DNA of 64,000 nt from Oncomelania hupensis. Lineage: Eukaryota; Mollusca; Gastropoda; Littorinimorpha; Pomatiopsidae. A program made the translations under genes and the position numbers. The notes below the pieces were generated by a model. It was not told where the DNA came from. It saw only the letters and a list, made by a program, of their open reading frames with translations, and did no database searches. Positions 20,298 to 30,871 of this stretch are shown here, piece by piece. The DNA is taken from assembly GCA_036898135.1 (NCBI GenBank), contig CM072515.1, positions 69,245,067-69,309,066 of the forward strand, given 5' to 3'. The number at the start of each line of letters is the position of its first letter. Within the stretch, counting starts at the first letter, position 1.

Positions 20298-21117
20298 CAT
20301 CATGTTTTTATACATACATAATTACATAGGTATAGGTGGTTCCTCGTTGAAGGTCTTATGCCTGTTGGGGGGTCTTCGTTTTCAGACTCCCGTGTTTCCG
20401 GTTTTTCATCAGAACGTTTGTTATTAACTTTTGGTTTGACAGGGAAGTCAGCTGAGGACTAATAATCTGCCAGAGGCCTATTCAGACGACCTTTAAAGGA
20501 ATATGGAATATTTTTTTTTAAAAAACCCTGCTAGACTTAAATGCATCGAGGAGGAAAGCAGTTGTAGTATGGGCCATTTGCTTTGTGTTAGTCTAGGCCA
20601 AAACAGTGTTTCTGTATAGTAATCATAATAATTGGGGTATTTTGAAATTGCGACTGGCTTCTATCTAATGTGAATTTCTCAACGGGTGTCTGTGTGACTA
20701 CCTATGCAGTACATATAGACTGCCCACAGTGTAGTCTAAGCAATCAAGGCCAAACCTCTCTGATGAGATGAGCACATGGAATGGAAAGCCACTGTGTCGC
20801 ACTTTTTGTCCACTTTTGAGAGCAGGATAATTATTTTTCTTGATGTTTAAATCATCTTGCCTCCTTTGGAGTGTTTTATTTTTTGCACCTTAATTGTTGC
20901 TGTACGGTGCTGACCCATTTTGAGAGTTTATTATATAAACTGGACATAATGTTATTTTAAATTGATAAATACATTACAATGTACCCGCGCGACTCTGTTT
21001 CCAATCCCCAAATAAAATGTTATAATAATTTATATTTAATATTCTGTCTTTACTTTGTATCCAATAGAACAACAACAAATGTAGAAATAGTGTCACCAAA
21101 CGTTTTTATTTGCAGTG
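20298..21117. other. Unassigned
   Basis: Mixed-composition sequence without a supported gene or repeat family. Confidence 0.5.
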
Positions 21118-21119
21118 AT

Positions 21120-21180
21120 AAAAACTTAGCGTAGCTGTGAAAACTTAGCGTAGCTGTGAAAACTTAGCGTAGCGTAGCGT
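21120..21180. repeat. 19-bp tandem repeat, 3 units
   Basis: Units of GTGAAAACTTAGCGTAGCT, the last degenerating to GCGTAGCGTTG. Confidence 0.85.
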
Positions 21181-21228
21181 TGAGAAACATAGCGATGAAA
21201 AGGCTAGAAAATAAACAAAACAAAGCTG

Positions 21229-21400
21229 TAGTGAAGAGGTGGGAGGACAACATGCGAGAATGGACTGGTTTGACACTGAGCGAAGCCATCAGAGTTGCTG
21301 AGGACAGAGAAAGATGGAGTACGCTGGTTAAACGATTATCTGTGGTGCCCCAACGACCTCCGAGTTAAGGGATAGGATAGGATAGGATAGGATAGTGAAG
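21229..21400 (+). mobile_element. RTE 3' fragment
   Basis: From AGGTGGGAGGACAACATGC to the (GGATA)n tail: RTE 3' end, strongly 5'-truncated. TAGTGAAG at 21229-21236 and 21393-21400 is a possible 8-bp target duplication. Confidence 0.85.
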
Positions 21401-21579
21401 ATCTAGACCAAAAGAGTTCTATATGACGAAAGTCAGCTATGACGTATTGTTCTGTGATGTAAACTAAATCTTAGACAGATAGATCCAGACTTCCAGATAA
21501 CTAAACACACAGTCTGAACTACATTCTCCTTATAAAATTTTTTAATGTAATCTAATCTTTTTTTTTTATATAGCGCTTT

Positions 21580-22284
21580 ACCCCTTGGGGTCATGAGCAA
21601 TCTTGCCACTGTAGATTGTTCAAACCTATAAAGGGAACAGTGAAAGCCACAGTTGAAAACCTGTCTTTCCTTTATAGGCAAGACGCTTCACTGCGGCAAC
21701 AGTACCCCCGTTGGAGTGCCGGGGGTTTTCAGTATAAATAGTATCCACACTTTATGGAAATTTAGTGCTTTAAATTCCCACTGTCGCTGTCTTCCTCATT
21801 TACTCTTTCCTATTCTTGCTCTGTCCTTCACTCTGCTATACTATCTTCTTCTTCGCTAGATCAATGACCTACCTTTTTTCTTGAAAACTCTTCCTGGACA
21901 AGACTCCTTGTTTGTGTATGAGGTCTGTTGGATCAGCTTGGGAGTGTTGGACGCTTTCTGCCGGGTGGTCACTAGGGCTTCCTATGAATGTACTATTTAG
22001 CACTATAGGCATTTTATATGTATGTGTTTGGTTGATGATTTATAATGATGTTTGTATTCTATTTTGTTTTTGTAACCGGGGTGTTCGCGTAGTTGAGGTC
22101 AACCCTCAGCCGTCCCCCGCGTGGGATGTCTTTATTGTAAAGTGACTGGCCGGTGGAGGGCATTCAATTTTCCCACTGGGGTTGTTTCAGCAGATCTTTT
22201 ATGCGGATCGGGGGTTGTCCGGTCCTGATTTGGCTCGGAAGAGTCCGCTGGACCTAAAGCAACAATAAATCAATCAATCAATCA
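21580..22284 (+). mobile_element. R700 element, full length, inside a SINE
   Basis: Starts ACCCCTTGGGGTCATGAG and ends GGTCC, stem-loop, GGACCTAAAGCAACAATAA with an (AATC)n tail. ATATAGCGCTTTACC flanks it at 21568-21582 and 22285-22299. That target is part of a minus-strand SINE-B, so the SINE is older. Internal landmarks are CCCCCGTTGGAGTGCCGGGGG, TATAAATAGTATC and a body with GGATCAGCTTGGGAGTGTTGG. No conserved ORF spans it. Other copies are at 39051, 49584 (full) and 23913, 48897, 59040 (truncated). Confidence 0.9.
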
Positions 22285-22690
22285 ATATAGCGCTTTACCA
22301 ACTCATGCTCAAAGCGCTGGCCGATACAGGATCTAACTCAAACCGCCAGAGACGCCCACCCGCAGCCTTTGGGCGCATGGTCTGACGCCCGGACAACTGA
22401 GCACAATCCTGGGCAGCCAGGGATGGGGGAGAAGGACCAAGTGCATGCTGGGTGTGTTCTTTTTACCGGCTTTCACCCGTCTAGGACATGAGCGTCAGGA
22501 TCTTTAAAGTCCGTTATGATGGAATGTATGCGACACAGAGACTAGACCTCGGTTTATACTCTCATCCGAAGGAGTAGGAAAACAGGAGTAAAGTGTCTTT
22601 CCCAGGGACACAACACAATGGCCCGGCCAGGGCTCGAACCCGGGACCTTCAGATCCGCAAGCCGAAGCACTACCATTAGACCACAGTGCC
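22285..22690 (-). mobile_element. SINE-B, full length, split by R700
   Basis: Reads from TATAGCGCTTTACC to the tRNA-like head with B-box GGTCCCGGGTTCGAGCCC and A-box GTGGTCTAATGGTAGTGC near 22680. Its tail side lies across the R700 insertion, at about 21550-21582. This copy has the best-preserved head in the window. RNA polymerase III promoter boxes are visible, but the element is not a working tRNA. Confidence 0.9.
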
Positions 22691-22837
22691 TCCCTAATGA
22701 TCAAACGTGATCAAAAATGAAACTTAAACCTGCTCCCTTACCCAAATAAGTATTTTCAGAACATGTAAGACCTAAAAAGATGAAAGCTACACTAAAGATA
22801 AGTCCTACGATAGCTACACAAATGTAAAGAACGTGAA

Positions 22838-23400
22838 CGTGAACGTGCAACTCTGTTCTGGTGGGTCTTCCAACTGAACAAATAAATCGCCTTCAACGCG
22901 TACAAAACAACGCAGCGCGTCTTATTTTGAAACGGAAGAAAAGGGATCACACCACTCCCTTACTATGCAAGCTTCACTGGCTGCCGGTGAAGTTTCGCAT
23001 TCAATTCAAGGTCTGCGTTTTGGCTTTTCGGTTCTTTGAAGGCACACTACCATCCTACCTAGCCAATGCACTTGTAGCCTATAAACCAACTCGGGCACTA
23101 CGTATGAAAACTTTCGGAGAACGTGCATTTTCTTTTGCTGCGCCTACTCTCTGGAATTCGCTGCCGGCAAACATGAGAGGCGTACCTGACTTGGCAACAT
23201 TCAAATCGCAACTGAAAACGTATTTGTTCAAGCTTGCATTCAAATAATTATTATTATTATTGTTGTTTTTATTTCATTGTAATAATATGCCATTATGTGT
23301 TGTAATGACAGGATGTACAATGGATGAATGCGAGTGGGTGCGCAATGAGTCACAATGTGAGATTTGCGCGATATAAGTACCATTCATTATTATTATTATT
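22838..23400 (+). pseudogene. L2-clade LINE, 3' end only
   Basis: The open frame to 23247 carries the C-terminal signature of L2-type reverse transcriptases: CNSVLVGLP, RLQRVQNNAARLIL, LHWLPVKFRIQFKV, LPSYLANAL, FGERAFSFAAPTLWNSLP and FKSQLKTYLFK. The 3' UTR ends with GCGCGATATAAGTACCATTC and a (TTA)n tail. The 5' end is truncated just before the motif, so the element is dead on arrival. Gene function would have been reverse transcription in target-primed insertion. Confidence 0.9.
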
Positions 23401-23405
23401 ATTAT

Positions 23406-23437
<32 letters not shown>

Positions 23438-23900
23438 TTCTAGTTTCAATAATATTTCTATTTTTAGAATGTGATTATTTTTTTGAAAAATATTCATAAA
23501 ATTTCATTGGTTGAAAATGTGAACCAATAAAATAATGAATAGCCGGAAGTAAGGACAATTGGAGCTCAATTCAGTGTCAAGTTGTGTGAAGTCAAAGTGT
23601 CAGGGGTGTAGGGAAAAAAAAGATTTTTGGGGAAGATTTAAGAGGTAGAAAGCATTGAGGATCAAGGAGAATAGGTTCGGTTGACTTTCTCTCTGAAATT
23701 GGATTGTGTATTGTGCTGTAAAGATTACAGGTATTTATAATGTTTTCATGATTGTGGAATGTTGGAGAAGTATATTTTTGTATTGGATGTATTGTGTTGA
23801 GAGTTGGTGAGCTGTTATCCACTAAGAGGAAATATAATCTTCATTGATGTAATAATGTTATTAATTACATGGGGTTATAATTATAGAGTTATAGATAATG
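23401..23900. other. Unassigned
   Basis: AT-rich spacer between the L2 tail and an R700 copy. No gene is seen. Confidence 0.5.
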
Positions 23901-23912
23901 TAGAATGAATGT

Positions 23913-24489
23913 TGCAGTACATTACATTACATTATTGTTGCTTTAGGTCCAGCGGACTCTTCCGAGCCAAATCAGGACCGGACAACCCCCAATCCGCATA
24001 AAAGATCTGCCGAAACAACCCTAGTGGTAAAACTGAAAGCTCTCCACCAGCCAGTCACTTTACAATAAAGACATCCCACGCAGGGAACGGCTGAGGCTTC
24101 ACCCCAACTTATCGAACCCCTGTTTACAAAAACAAAATAGAATACAAACATCATTATAAAGTATCAACAAAACACATACATATAATACATTGCTAAATAA
24201 TAACATCATAGGAAGCCCTAGTGACCACCCAGCAGAAAGCGTCCAACACTCCCATGCTGATCCAACAGACCTCATACACAAATAAGGAGTCTTGTCCCGG
24301 AAGAGTTTTCAAGAAAAAAGGTAGGAGACTGGTCTAGCGAAGAAGACGATAGTATAGCAGATTGATAGAACAGAGCAGGAATGAGAAAGAGCAAATGAGA
24401 AAGACAGCGACAGTGGGAATTTAAACACTAAATTTCCAGAAAGTGGGGATACTATTTATACTGAAATCCCCGGCACCCCAACGGGGGTC
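23913..24489 (-). mobile_element. R700, 5'-truncated, 12-bp TSD
   Basis: TAGAATGAATGT at 23901-23912 and 24490-24501. The copy starts at the CCCCGTTGGGGTGCCGGGG hairpin rather than at the family 5' end, losing about 140 bases, and its tail is AATGT-type. The copy at 59040-59651 begins at the same hairpin. Confidence 0.9.
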
Positions 24490-24501
24490 TAGAATGAATG
24501 T

Positions 24502-25480
24502 AAGGTGTGAGTATGTTGATAGTAATTTTCATTCATGAAATAATTATACCTGGATATGGATAACATTGTGGGAGAAGGAAAGAAACGATCACACATGGAA
24601 TGGAATTGAAAGAGTGAAGAAACTAAGGGAGATGAGCAAGGATGAAACAAGGAAGAATAATATAATTATAATTACCAGAGTATTGACGAGTGTATATATA
24701 TTGTTTTAGCTGCCTACGGGAGGCTGGTTAGCTTCGTATACCTGGACATACAAAGTTGTCGTCGTGCAACGGGAAAAACACGAATCGTGAGAGACGGGAT
24801 TTCTCAGAACGCAGGGTGAATGTCGCTACCAAGGGGAGGGAACCGCAACAACAAGGAAGACTTCATTGCTACCTCAGACAGATAAACAGACGTGTTTATC
24901 TGCCTGTTTACAAACCCCATCTGCTCGTCTATTTGTGCACAAAATTCTACGGTTACTACAGGTAACAAGTCTTTACTATTTTGGCTCGGGAAATGAAAAT
25001 GCCAGCTGGTGGACTCATAAACTTGTAACCCGATACAGGTGATTTAAAAGATTTGTGTGAATTATTATTGTTTAGATAAATAAAGTATTGAGAGCGTGGA
25101 ACCTATATTTGTGATGGTGTTTGACTGTGTTACTGAGAGTCTGTGAATTTGTGGGTGTGGTAGTTAACAGAGATTCTTACATGCACACTCTATTTTGATT
25201 TAGGAGTCAGATATATTGTGCATTCAGTAAGTTATTATAAACAGACACACATCAATTTCCTTCCGTTACAAAGGGTTTTCCTATGCTTTTTCCGTTCTCA
25301 AAATATATAAATAAATTATTATAGCATTTAATTTGGATGGTTGGGGTCACGGGAGGATGTGTGTGGGTGGCGAGAGTTTCATTGTGAATTATTTGTCAAT
25401 TTCTATACAAATATTTTGGTACATCGAACGTATTTCCGGACATTTCCCATTCCTAGTTTTAATGCGAGTCGTAGATAAAT
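24502..25480. other. Unassigned
   Basis: No gene or family is recognised. AT-rich, with a short frame at 24756-24965 lacking motifs. Confidence 0.5.
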
Positions 25481-25482
25481 GC

Positions 25483-25625
25483 GCGGGCAATTGCGTGTGC
25501 AGTTGCGCGTGCATTTGCGCTTGCGCAGTTTGACGTGTAAGTTTTTCGACCAATCAGCTACTAGATGGGCGTGCAATTGCGTGTGCATTTTTGCGTGCAA
25601 TTGCACGCGCATTTGACGCTTTCCG
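25483..25625. repeat. GCGTGCAATTGC repeat and palindromes
   Basis: At least six variants of GCGTGCAATTGCGTGTGCATTT occur here. GCGTGCAATTGCACGC at about 25594-25609 is a perfect 16-bp palindrome. No coding meaning is seen. Confidence 0.7.
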
Positions 25626-25654
25626 CGTTCCATATGCACCAGGGATCTCATGTG

Positions 25655-25778
<124 letters not shown>

Positions 25779-25799
25779 ACCAGGGGTCTCATGTGCATT

Positions 25800-26189
25800 T
25801 AAAAAAAAAAGCCCGAGGTCTAGATGGGAAATGTGGTGATTGCCAAGCCATAGGTTGGTACTTACCAGTGATTGGGCCAGTAATGGTTAGATGCCTCCCA
25901 AGCCCTCTTGACAATGGGAGGCTAATGCTGAAACGTCAGAATGTCAAGTGGTCACAGACCGACCCTCCATTACCAGATTCTGACGTGGTCAGCAGACAGA
26001 GTAGGGGAATAAAAGACCCCTCCTGGTCGATTCTGCTGTAGTGTCGTTCAGACCAGACCATTGCTTATTGTTCCTGTGGTAACTAGGCCTATCAGACAAT
26101 GGATATTTCATATCCTAACAACCGACTAGACTTGTGGGTCTTTTTAAATTTTTTTTTTACAAAGGCCCAATTTAAAGGCTTAGTTTACT
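25800..26189. other. Unassigned
   Basis: No gene is supported. It contains imperfect GACCAGACC and TGGTCAG-type phrases only. Confidence 0.45.
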
Positions 26190-26395
26190 TTTGTGGAAAA
26201 CGGGTTTGCCTAAAACTTCGCATTGTATTCAAATTACACAATGATAACGCTTGCTTTCGTTGCTATAGTCAACCGTTACAGTTTGAAACTTTTGTTTTAG
26301 CAGCGGGTGATTTTCCCTGAATAAACGGTACATCAATAACCATAGCCCTGTGACCTTTGACCCTATATCTGATTGAACCAAGAAGCTTGAAGAGT
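26190..26395 (+). repeat. Interspersed repeat shared with 61.3 kb
   Basis: TTTGAAACTT, AGCGGGTGATTTTCCCTGAA, AACGGTACATC and ACCATAGCCCTGTGACC correspond, inverted, to 61320-61480. Class is unknown. No coding frame is shared. Confidence 0.7.
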
Positions 26396-26970
26396 GTGTC
26401 TTTGGTGTCTGGGGTCGGGTAGGGTCTATTTTATCCACCTTAACCGTCTTTTACCGGCTTTGGTAGTTGCATGCTATTTTTAGCTCAAGAATGTTAGCTA
26501 GCGGTTGCTATATAGCAGGCACAAAAGCTACGGAACATTCACAATTTTAGCCAGTGGGCGAACAGTCACTGTAAATGTTAAAAAGGAGCATGATCAAAGT
26601 GGTCTCCCTTTATCAGTTGATCAGTTAGTCATACGCCAACATTGGATCCCTGCCGGCGCAAACTCACCATAGGGTGCAGTCAAGATGAAGACAAAGAGGA
26701 TTGTCTGTATAGGGGTTGCATTGGTCAGGCGAGATTGTTGGTGGGGGAAATTAGACGTTTGTAGACAACGGTCTTCCTTTTGTTGTAGCCTATGTTACAA
26801 TGCTCACGGATTTGCCTCGCAAATAGCTCATTTGCTGAAATTTTCTTTCTGGAAACTTCGACTTCAGTGGACGTTCTAAAAAATGAGAGTGTCAACATGC
26901 ATTTAGGGAGAAGATGCATGGATTGTGTTACCTCGCAGGCAAAGGTCGATTCATCTCCGATTCATGAACC
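26396..26970. other. Unassigned
   Basis: No repeat family or gene is recognised. Short overlapping frames at 26685-26977 have no motifs. Confidence 0.45.
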
Positions 26971-27285
26971 TGTGTAACTCCTGTTCGCATGCATACAGCC
27001 CGTTCACTCAGTAACAAGGCCGGAGTCGTCGTTATAAAGGTTTCCAAATTTATTCAGCAGAAGACGCAAAAAGCATCTGCAGCCAAAAACTCCATTTATG
27101 CCCGCTGTACTGTGAACAAATATGTAGAATATTCTACAATGAATAACAATAATGAATAATAAATAACCAATCAAAATACAAATAGACACAGGAAATACTT
27201 ATTGTCATATGTCATACAAGGGTATACGAACTTAGAAGATTTGATTTACCTGATACACGGTAGAACTCAAATCCTCCGTCGGTGC

Positions 27286-27530
27286 TAAACAAGCAATTCC
27301 AGAAAGATTTCAATATTGCTACAACAATACCGACTGAAGGGAACAAACTAACATTATGCCAAGCCTGTCCAGCATCAAGCAATTCCAGAAAGATCTCAAT
27401 ATTGCTACAATAATACCGACTGAAGAAAACAAACTAACATTATTCCAAGCCTATCCAGCATCAAGCAATTTAAGATCTCAATATTGCTACAACAATACTG
27501 ACTGAAGAAAACAAACTACAATTATGCCAA
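27286..27530 (-). repeat. 86-bp tandem array, left half
   Basis: About three units with CAATTCCAGAAAGAT, CTCAATATTGCTACAACAAT, ACCGACTGAAG and CCAAGCCTATCCAGCATC. The same unit occurs once in the related LTR pieces at 61.1 and 34.4 kb, so the array is a local amplification of LTR sequence. Confidence 0.9.
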
Positions 27531-29114
27531 TCCTATCCTATCCTATCCTATCCCGTAAATCGGAGGTCGTAGGGGCACCACAGATGATCGTTTAACCAGT
27601 GTACTCCATCTTTCCCTTTCCTCAGCAACCCTGATGGTTTCGCTCAGTGTCAAACCAGTCCATTCTCGAATGTTGTCCTCCCGCCTCTGTTTCGGTCTCC
27701 CTCTTCTTCTACCTCCTTGCACTATGCCTTGCAGGATGGTCTTTGCAAGACCTGATGTTGTGGTGCCGTGGCCATACCATCGGAGTTTCAGTTTTTTTAT
27801 CACTGTGAGCAGGTCGTCGTGTTGTCCAATGGCTTGTGTGACGGTCTGTCGGACTTCGTCGTTGGTGATGTGCTGGGTATAGGAAATGCCAAGAAGTCTT
27901 CTGTAGCACCTCATCTCCATGCTTTGTATTCTTCGTTGGAGATCTGCTGTGAGGGTCCATGTTTCGCAAGCGTATAGGAAGATGGAGATGACAAGGAAGC
28001 GCAGCAGTCCATTTATGGTCCTGTCTTTCCAAATTGGCTTCAACCTCGCCACGGCAGCAGTTGTTTGTGCGATCCTGGAGATGACTTCCTGTCGGGACCC
28101 ATTGTCTGATAAAATGGCTCCTAAATATTTAAAGCTATGCACTGTGTTGAGGGATTGGCCTTGGACTTTGATGTCCGTGTTGATGCCATTGGTGTTGTTG
28201 GTCATCAATTTGGTCTTCTCTACACTTATTTCCATTCCATAGGCTCTGGAGGTGGTGTCAAGCCTCTGTACCAGCTGTTCAAGTTCTTCTTCCTCACCAG
28301 CCAATCCATCAATGTCATCCGCAAAACGAAGGTTGGAGATAGCTCTTCCTCCTATGCTGACTGTGCCTTCATGATCTGCAAAGCCATCCTACATGATGCG
28401 CTCTAGGAAGATGTTGAAGAGTGTTGGAGAGAGTAGGCATCCCTGATGCACACCGATTTTTGTTCTGAACCAGTTTCTGATGGCGCTGTTCTGGAGGTCT
28501 GCACTAATAGCCTTGTCATACAGGCTTTTGATGACTTCAATAATTTTAGGGCTTATGTACATTCTCATGGTTGCCCATAGAGCTGCATGCCAGACTCGGG
28601 TCAAATGCCTTTTTGAAGTCTACGAACACATGATATAGATGTTGATGGTGCTTCTCGCAGATTATTCTGAAGTTGAAAATCTGTTAAGTGGTACTTCGCG
28701 CTACCCTGAATCCTGCTTGCTCTTCAGCTATGATTTGTTCAGCTAGGGGTTTCAACCTGTTGAGTATTATTTTCAGGAGGAACTTGCTGGGATGGCTGAT
28801 GAGGCTGATGGTGCGGTAATTTTCACATTCCTGAAGGTTATTTTTTTTTGGGAAGAGTGATGACAAGCGACTGGGTCCATTGTTTAGGCCACTCCCCACT
28901 CTGCCAGATCTTGTTACAGATAATGGTGAGTGCGTCAATCATCGCTTCTCCTCCTGCTTGAAGCAGTTCCGCGGGTATGTTGTCCACTCCCGCTTACTTC
29001 CCCTTCTTCAGCGATTGCACTGCTGCTTCAACTTTTCTCGGAGGATTGGGAGGATTTATTTTTCTCTGTTATCAGGACATGCTAGAACTAATGGGTCTCC
29101 GTTTGGTGTGTGTT
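27531..29114 (-). pseudogene. RTE-type LINE, longest copy, 5'-truncated
   Basis: On the minus strand: an ENYRTISLISHPSK block, ITL-less fingers and EEQAGFR (28684-28938), GVHQGCLLSPTLFN (28389-28604), then thumb and C-terminal domain (27543-28304) with SVEKTKLM, FKYLGAIL, YACETWTLT, RWYGH and GRPKQRREDNIREWTGL. The stop lies inside the tail (GGATA)n. The endonuclease is missing and frames are broken between blocks, so it is inactive. The catalytic ADD segment lies in the broken gap near 28,310-28,390. It belongs to the RTE group by its conserved C-terminus. Confidence 0.88.
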
Positions 29115-29390
29115 CAAAGCCTATCCAGCATCAAGCCATTCCAGAAAGATCTCAATATTGCTACAACAATACCGACTGAAAAAAACAAACTAACATTACG
29201 CCAAGCCTATCCAGCATCAATCAATTCCAAAAGATCTCAATATTGCTACAACAATACCGACTGAAGAAAACAAACAAACATTAACCAAGCCTATCCAGCA
29301 TTAAGCAATTCCAGAAAGATCTCAATATTGCTACAGCAATACCGACTGAAGAAAACAAACTAGCAATATGCCAAAGCCTATCCAGCATCA
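29115..29390 (-). repeat. 86-bp tandem array, right half
   Basis: About three more units of the array, continuing in register where the left half stops, so the RTE landed within the array. Confidence 0.9.
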
Positions 29391-29484
29391 ACGTAGAACC
29401 ACAAATCAAAAGTCAACAAAATACTATTGTGCGCAAAACAACATGTTCGTAAGCTTAATTATCGTGCGGACCTCAATCGTAACA

Positions 29485-30118
29485 GATTGCATGGGTTGGG
29501 GAAGCAGAGAAACAAATATGTGCACACGATTTTCGGAGCTGCGGGTCCAATGCCCGCTTGTTCCAGCAGTCAGGTGAATTTCAGAGCGTGGAGGGTGAGA
29601 GAGTTGCAGGTAGGTTTAAAACCCATTGGATTGACGGTTCAAAGTCCAAAGACTGATAACACCATCCAAATTTTACCAGAGTGGGTGATGAAATTTGCTC
29701 CAAACTCGACCACTCTTCTACCCCAGACCTAAATATAAAAAAAATGATAAAAGTACGCAATAATAGCAGAATATCTTAGTAAATACACACACAACTCGTG
29801 AAGAAACTTGCTCCAATCGCTATTCCTCTAACCCCCGAACAAGAAACAAATATTAAACAGTCAATATAAAAACAAGGTCACCCAGTAAGAACACGCTCGA
29901 TCGACCTGAATCATCGACCAAACATCTTAAGACGTGGCAAGTACTTTCGACCGCATGTGTTCGATCGGTCCAATTCTGTCGTTACACATCGCCACATTAG
30001 CTTCATGCGATGGATTGAGGTCAGATGTACGAACCAATACAGTGGTTGTTGGCATCCCAGCTCCGGAATATTAATGAACCAGGTTCCAATGTATAGTTTA
30101 CAATATAAAGATTTAGCT
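29485..30118. other. Unassigned, inside Gypsy interval
   Basis: Lies between the left LTR and the SINE. No RNase H or other domain is readable. It may be decayed 3' interior or unrelated flank. Confidence 0.4.
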
Positions 30119-30555
<437 letters not shown>

Positions 30556-30852
30556 GTCTTCCCTCACTGCGAGTATGAGTGCGACCGCAAACTATAAATG
30601 CCAAAAGGCATCCTCAGGCATTCGTACGTCCCATCAGGAGTTATAAAAGCAGTCTTTGGTATGTCCTGTTGACGCACGGGGATTTGCCAATAACTCTTGC
30701 TGAGGTCAATCTTTGAACAGATTTTACTCCCTGATAATTGGCGGAAGTGGTCTGCTGCAGTAGGCATCGGCTCAGGGTCGAAGACGGTGATCTTGTTAAC
30801 CTTCCTGTAGTCGATGCATACTCTGTTGCTCCCGTCCTTCTTCACGACCACG
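30556..30852 (-). pseudogene. Gypsy reverse transcriptase, second part
   Basis: Minus-strand frame: VVKKDGSNRVCIDYRKVNK, FDPEPMPTAADHF, KIDLSKSYWQIPV and RMPFGI, all diagnostic of Ty3/Gypsy reverse transcriptase palm. After MPFG the frame shifts and soon meets the SINE, so the YxDD half and RNase H are gone. It continues from the fragment at 33480-34262, split by a LINE insertion at the VVVV position. Confidence 0.92.
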
Positions 30853-30871
30853 TGTTAAAGGTAATTTATAT

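Larger units (their letters stand above)
26973..29484 (-). mobile_element. Gypsy-associated LTR with expanded U3, split by RTE
   Basis: Homologous at both ends to 60615-61292. Left: TGTAACTC, CCCGTTCA, GGAGTCGTC and TTTATTCAGC, an inverse AATAAA signal. Right: CGTAACA. On the minus strand it starts TGTTACG and ends GTTACA, as LTRs do. The middle holds an 86-bp tandem array interrupted by an RTE at 27531-29114. Its orientation agrees with the Gypsy coding fragments to its right, so it would be the 3' LTR. Exact ends are uncertain because no matching TSD is seen. Confidence 0.65.

Noticed and set aside
27280..29390. CRISPR-like array (86-bp repeats)
   Set aside because: Contiguous tandem units without spacers, homologous to LTR sequence, in a eukaryotic genome.
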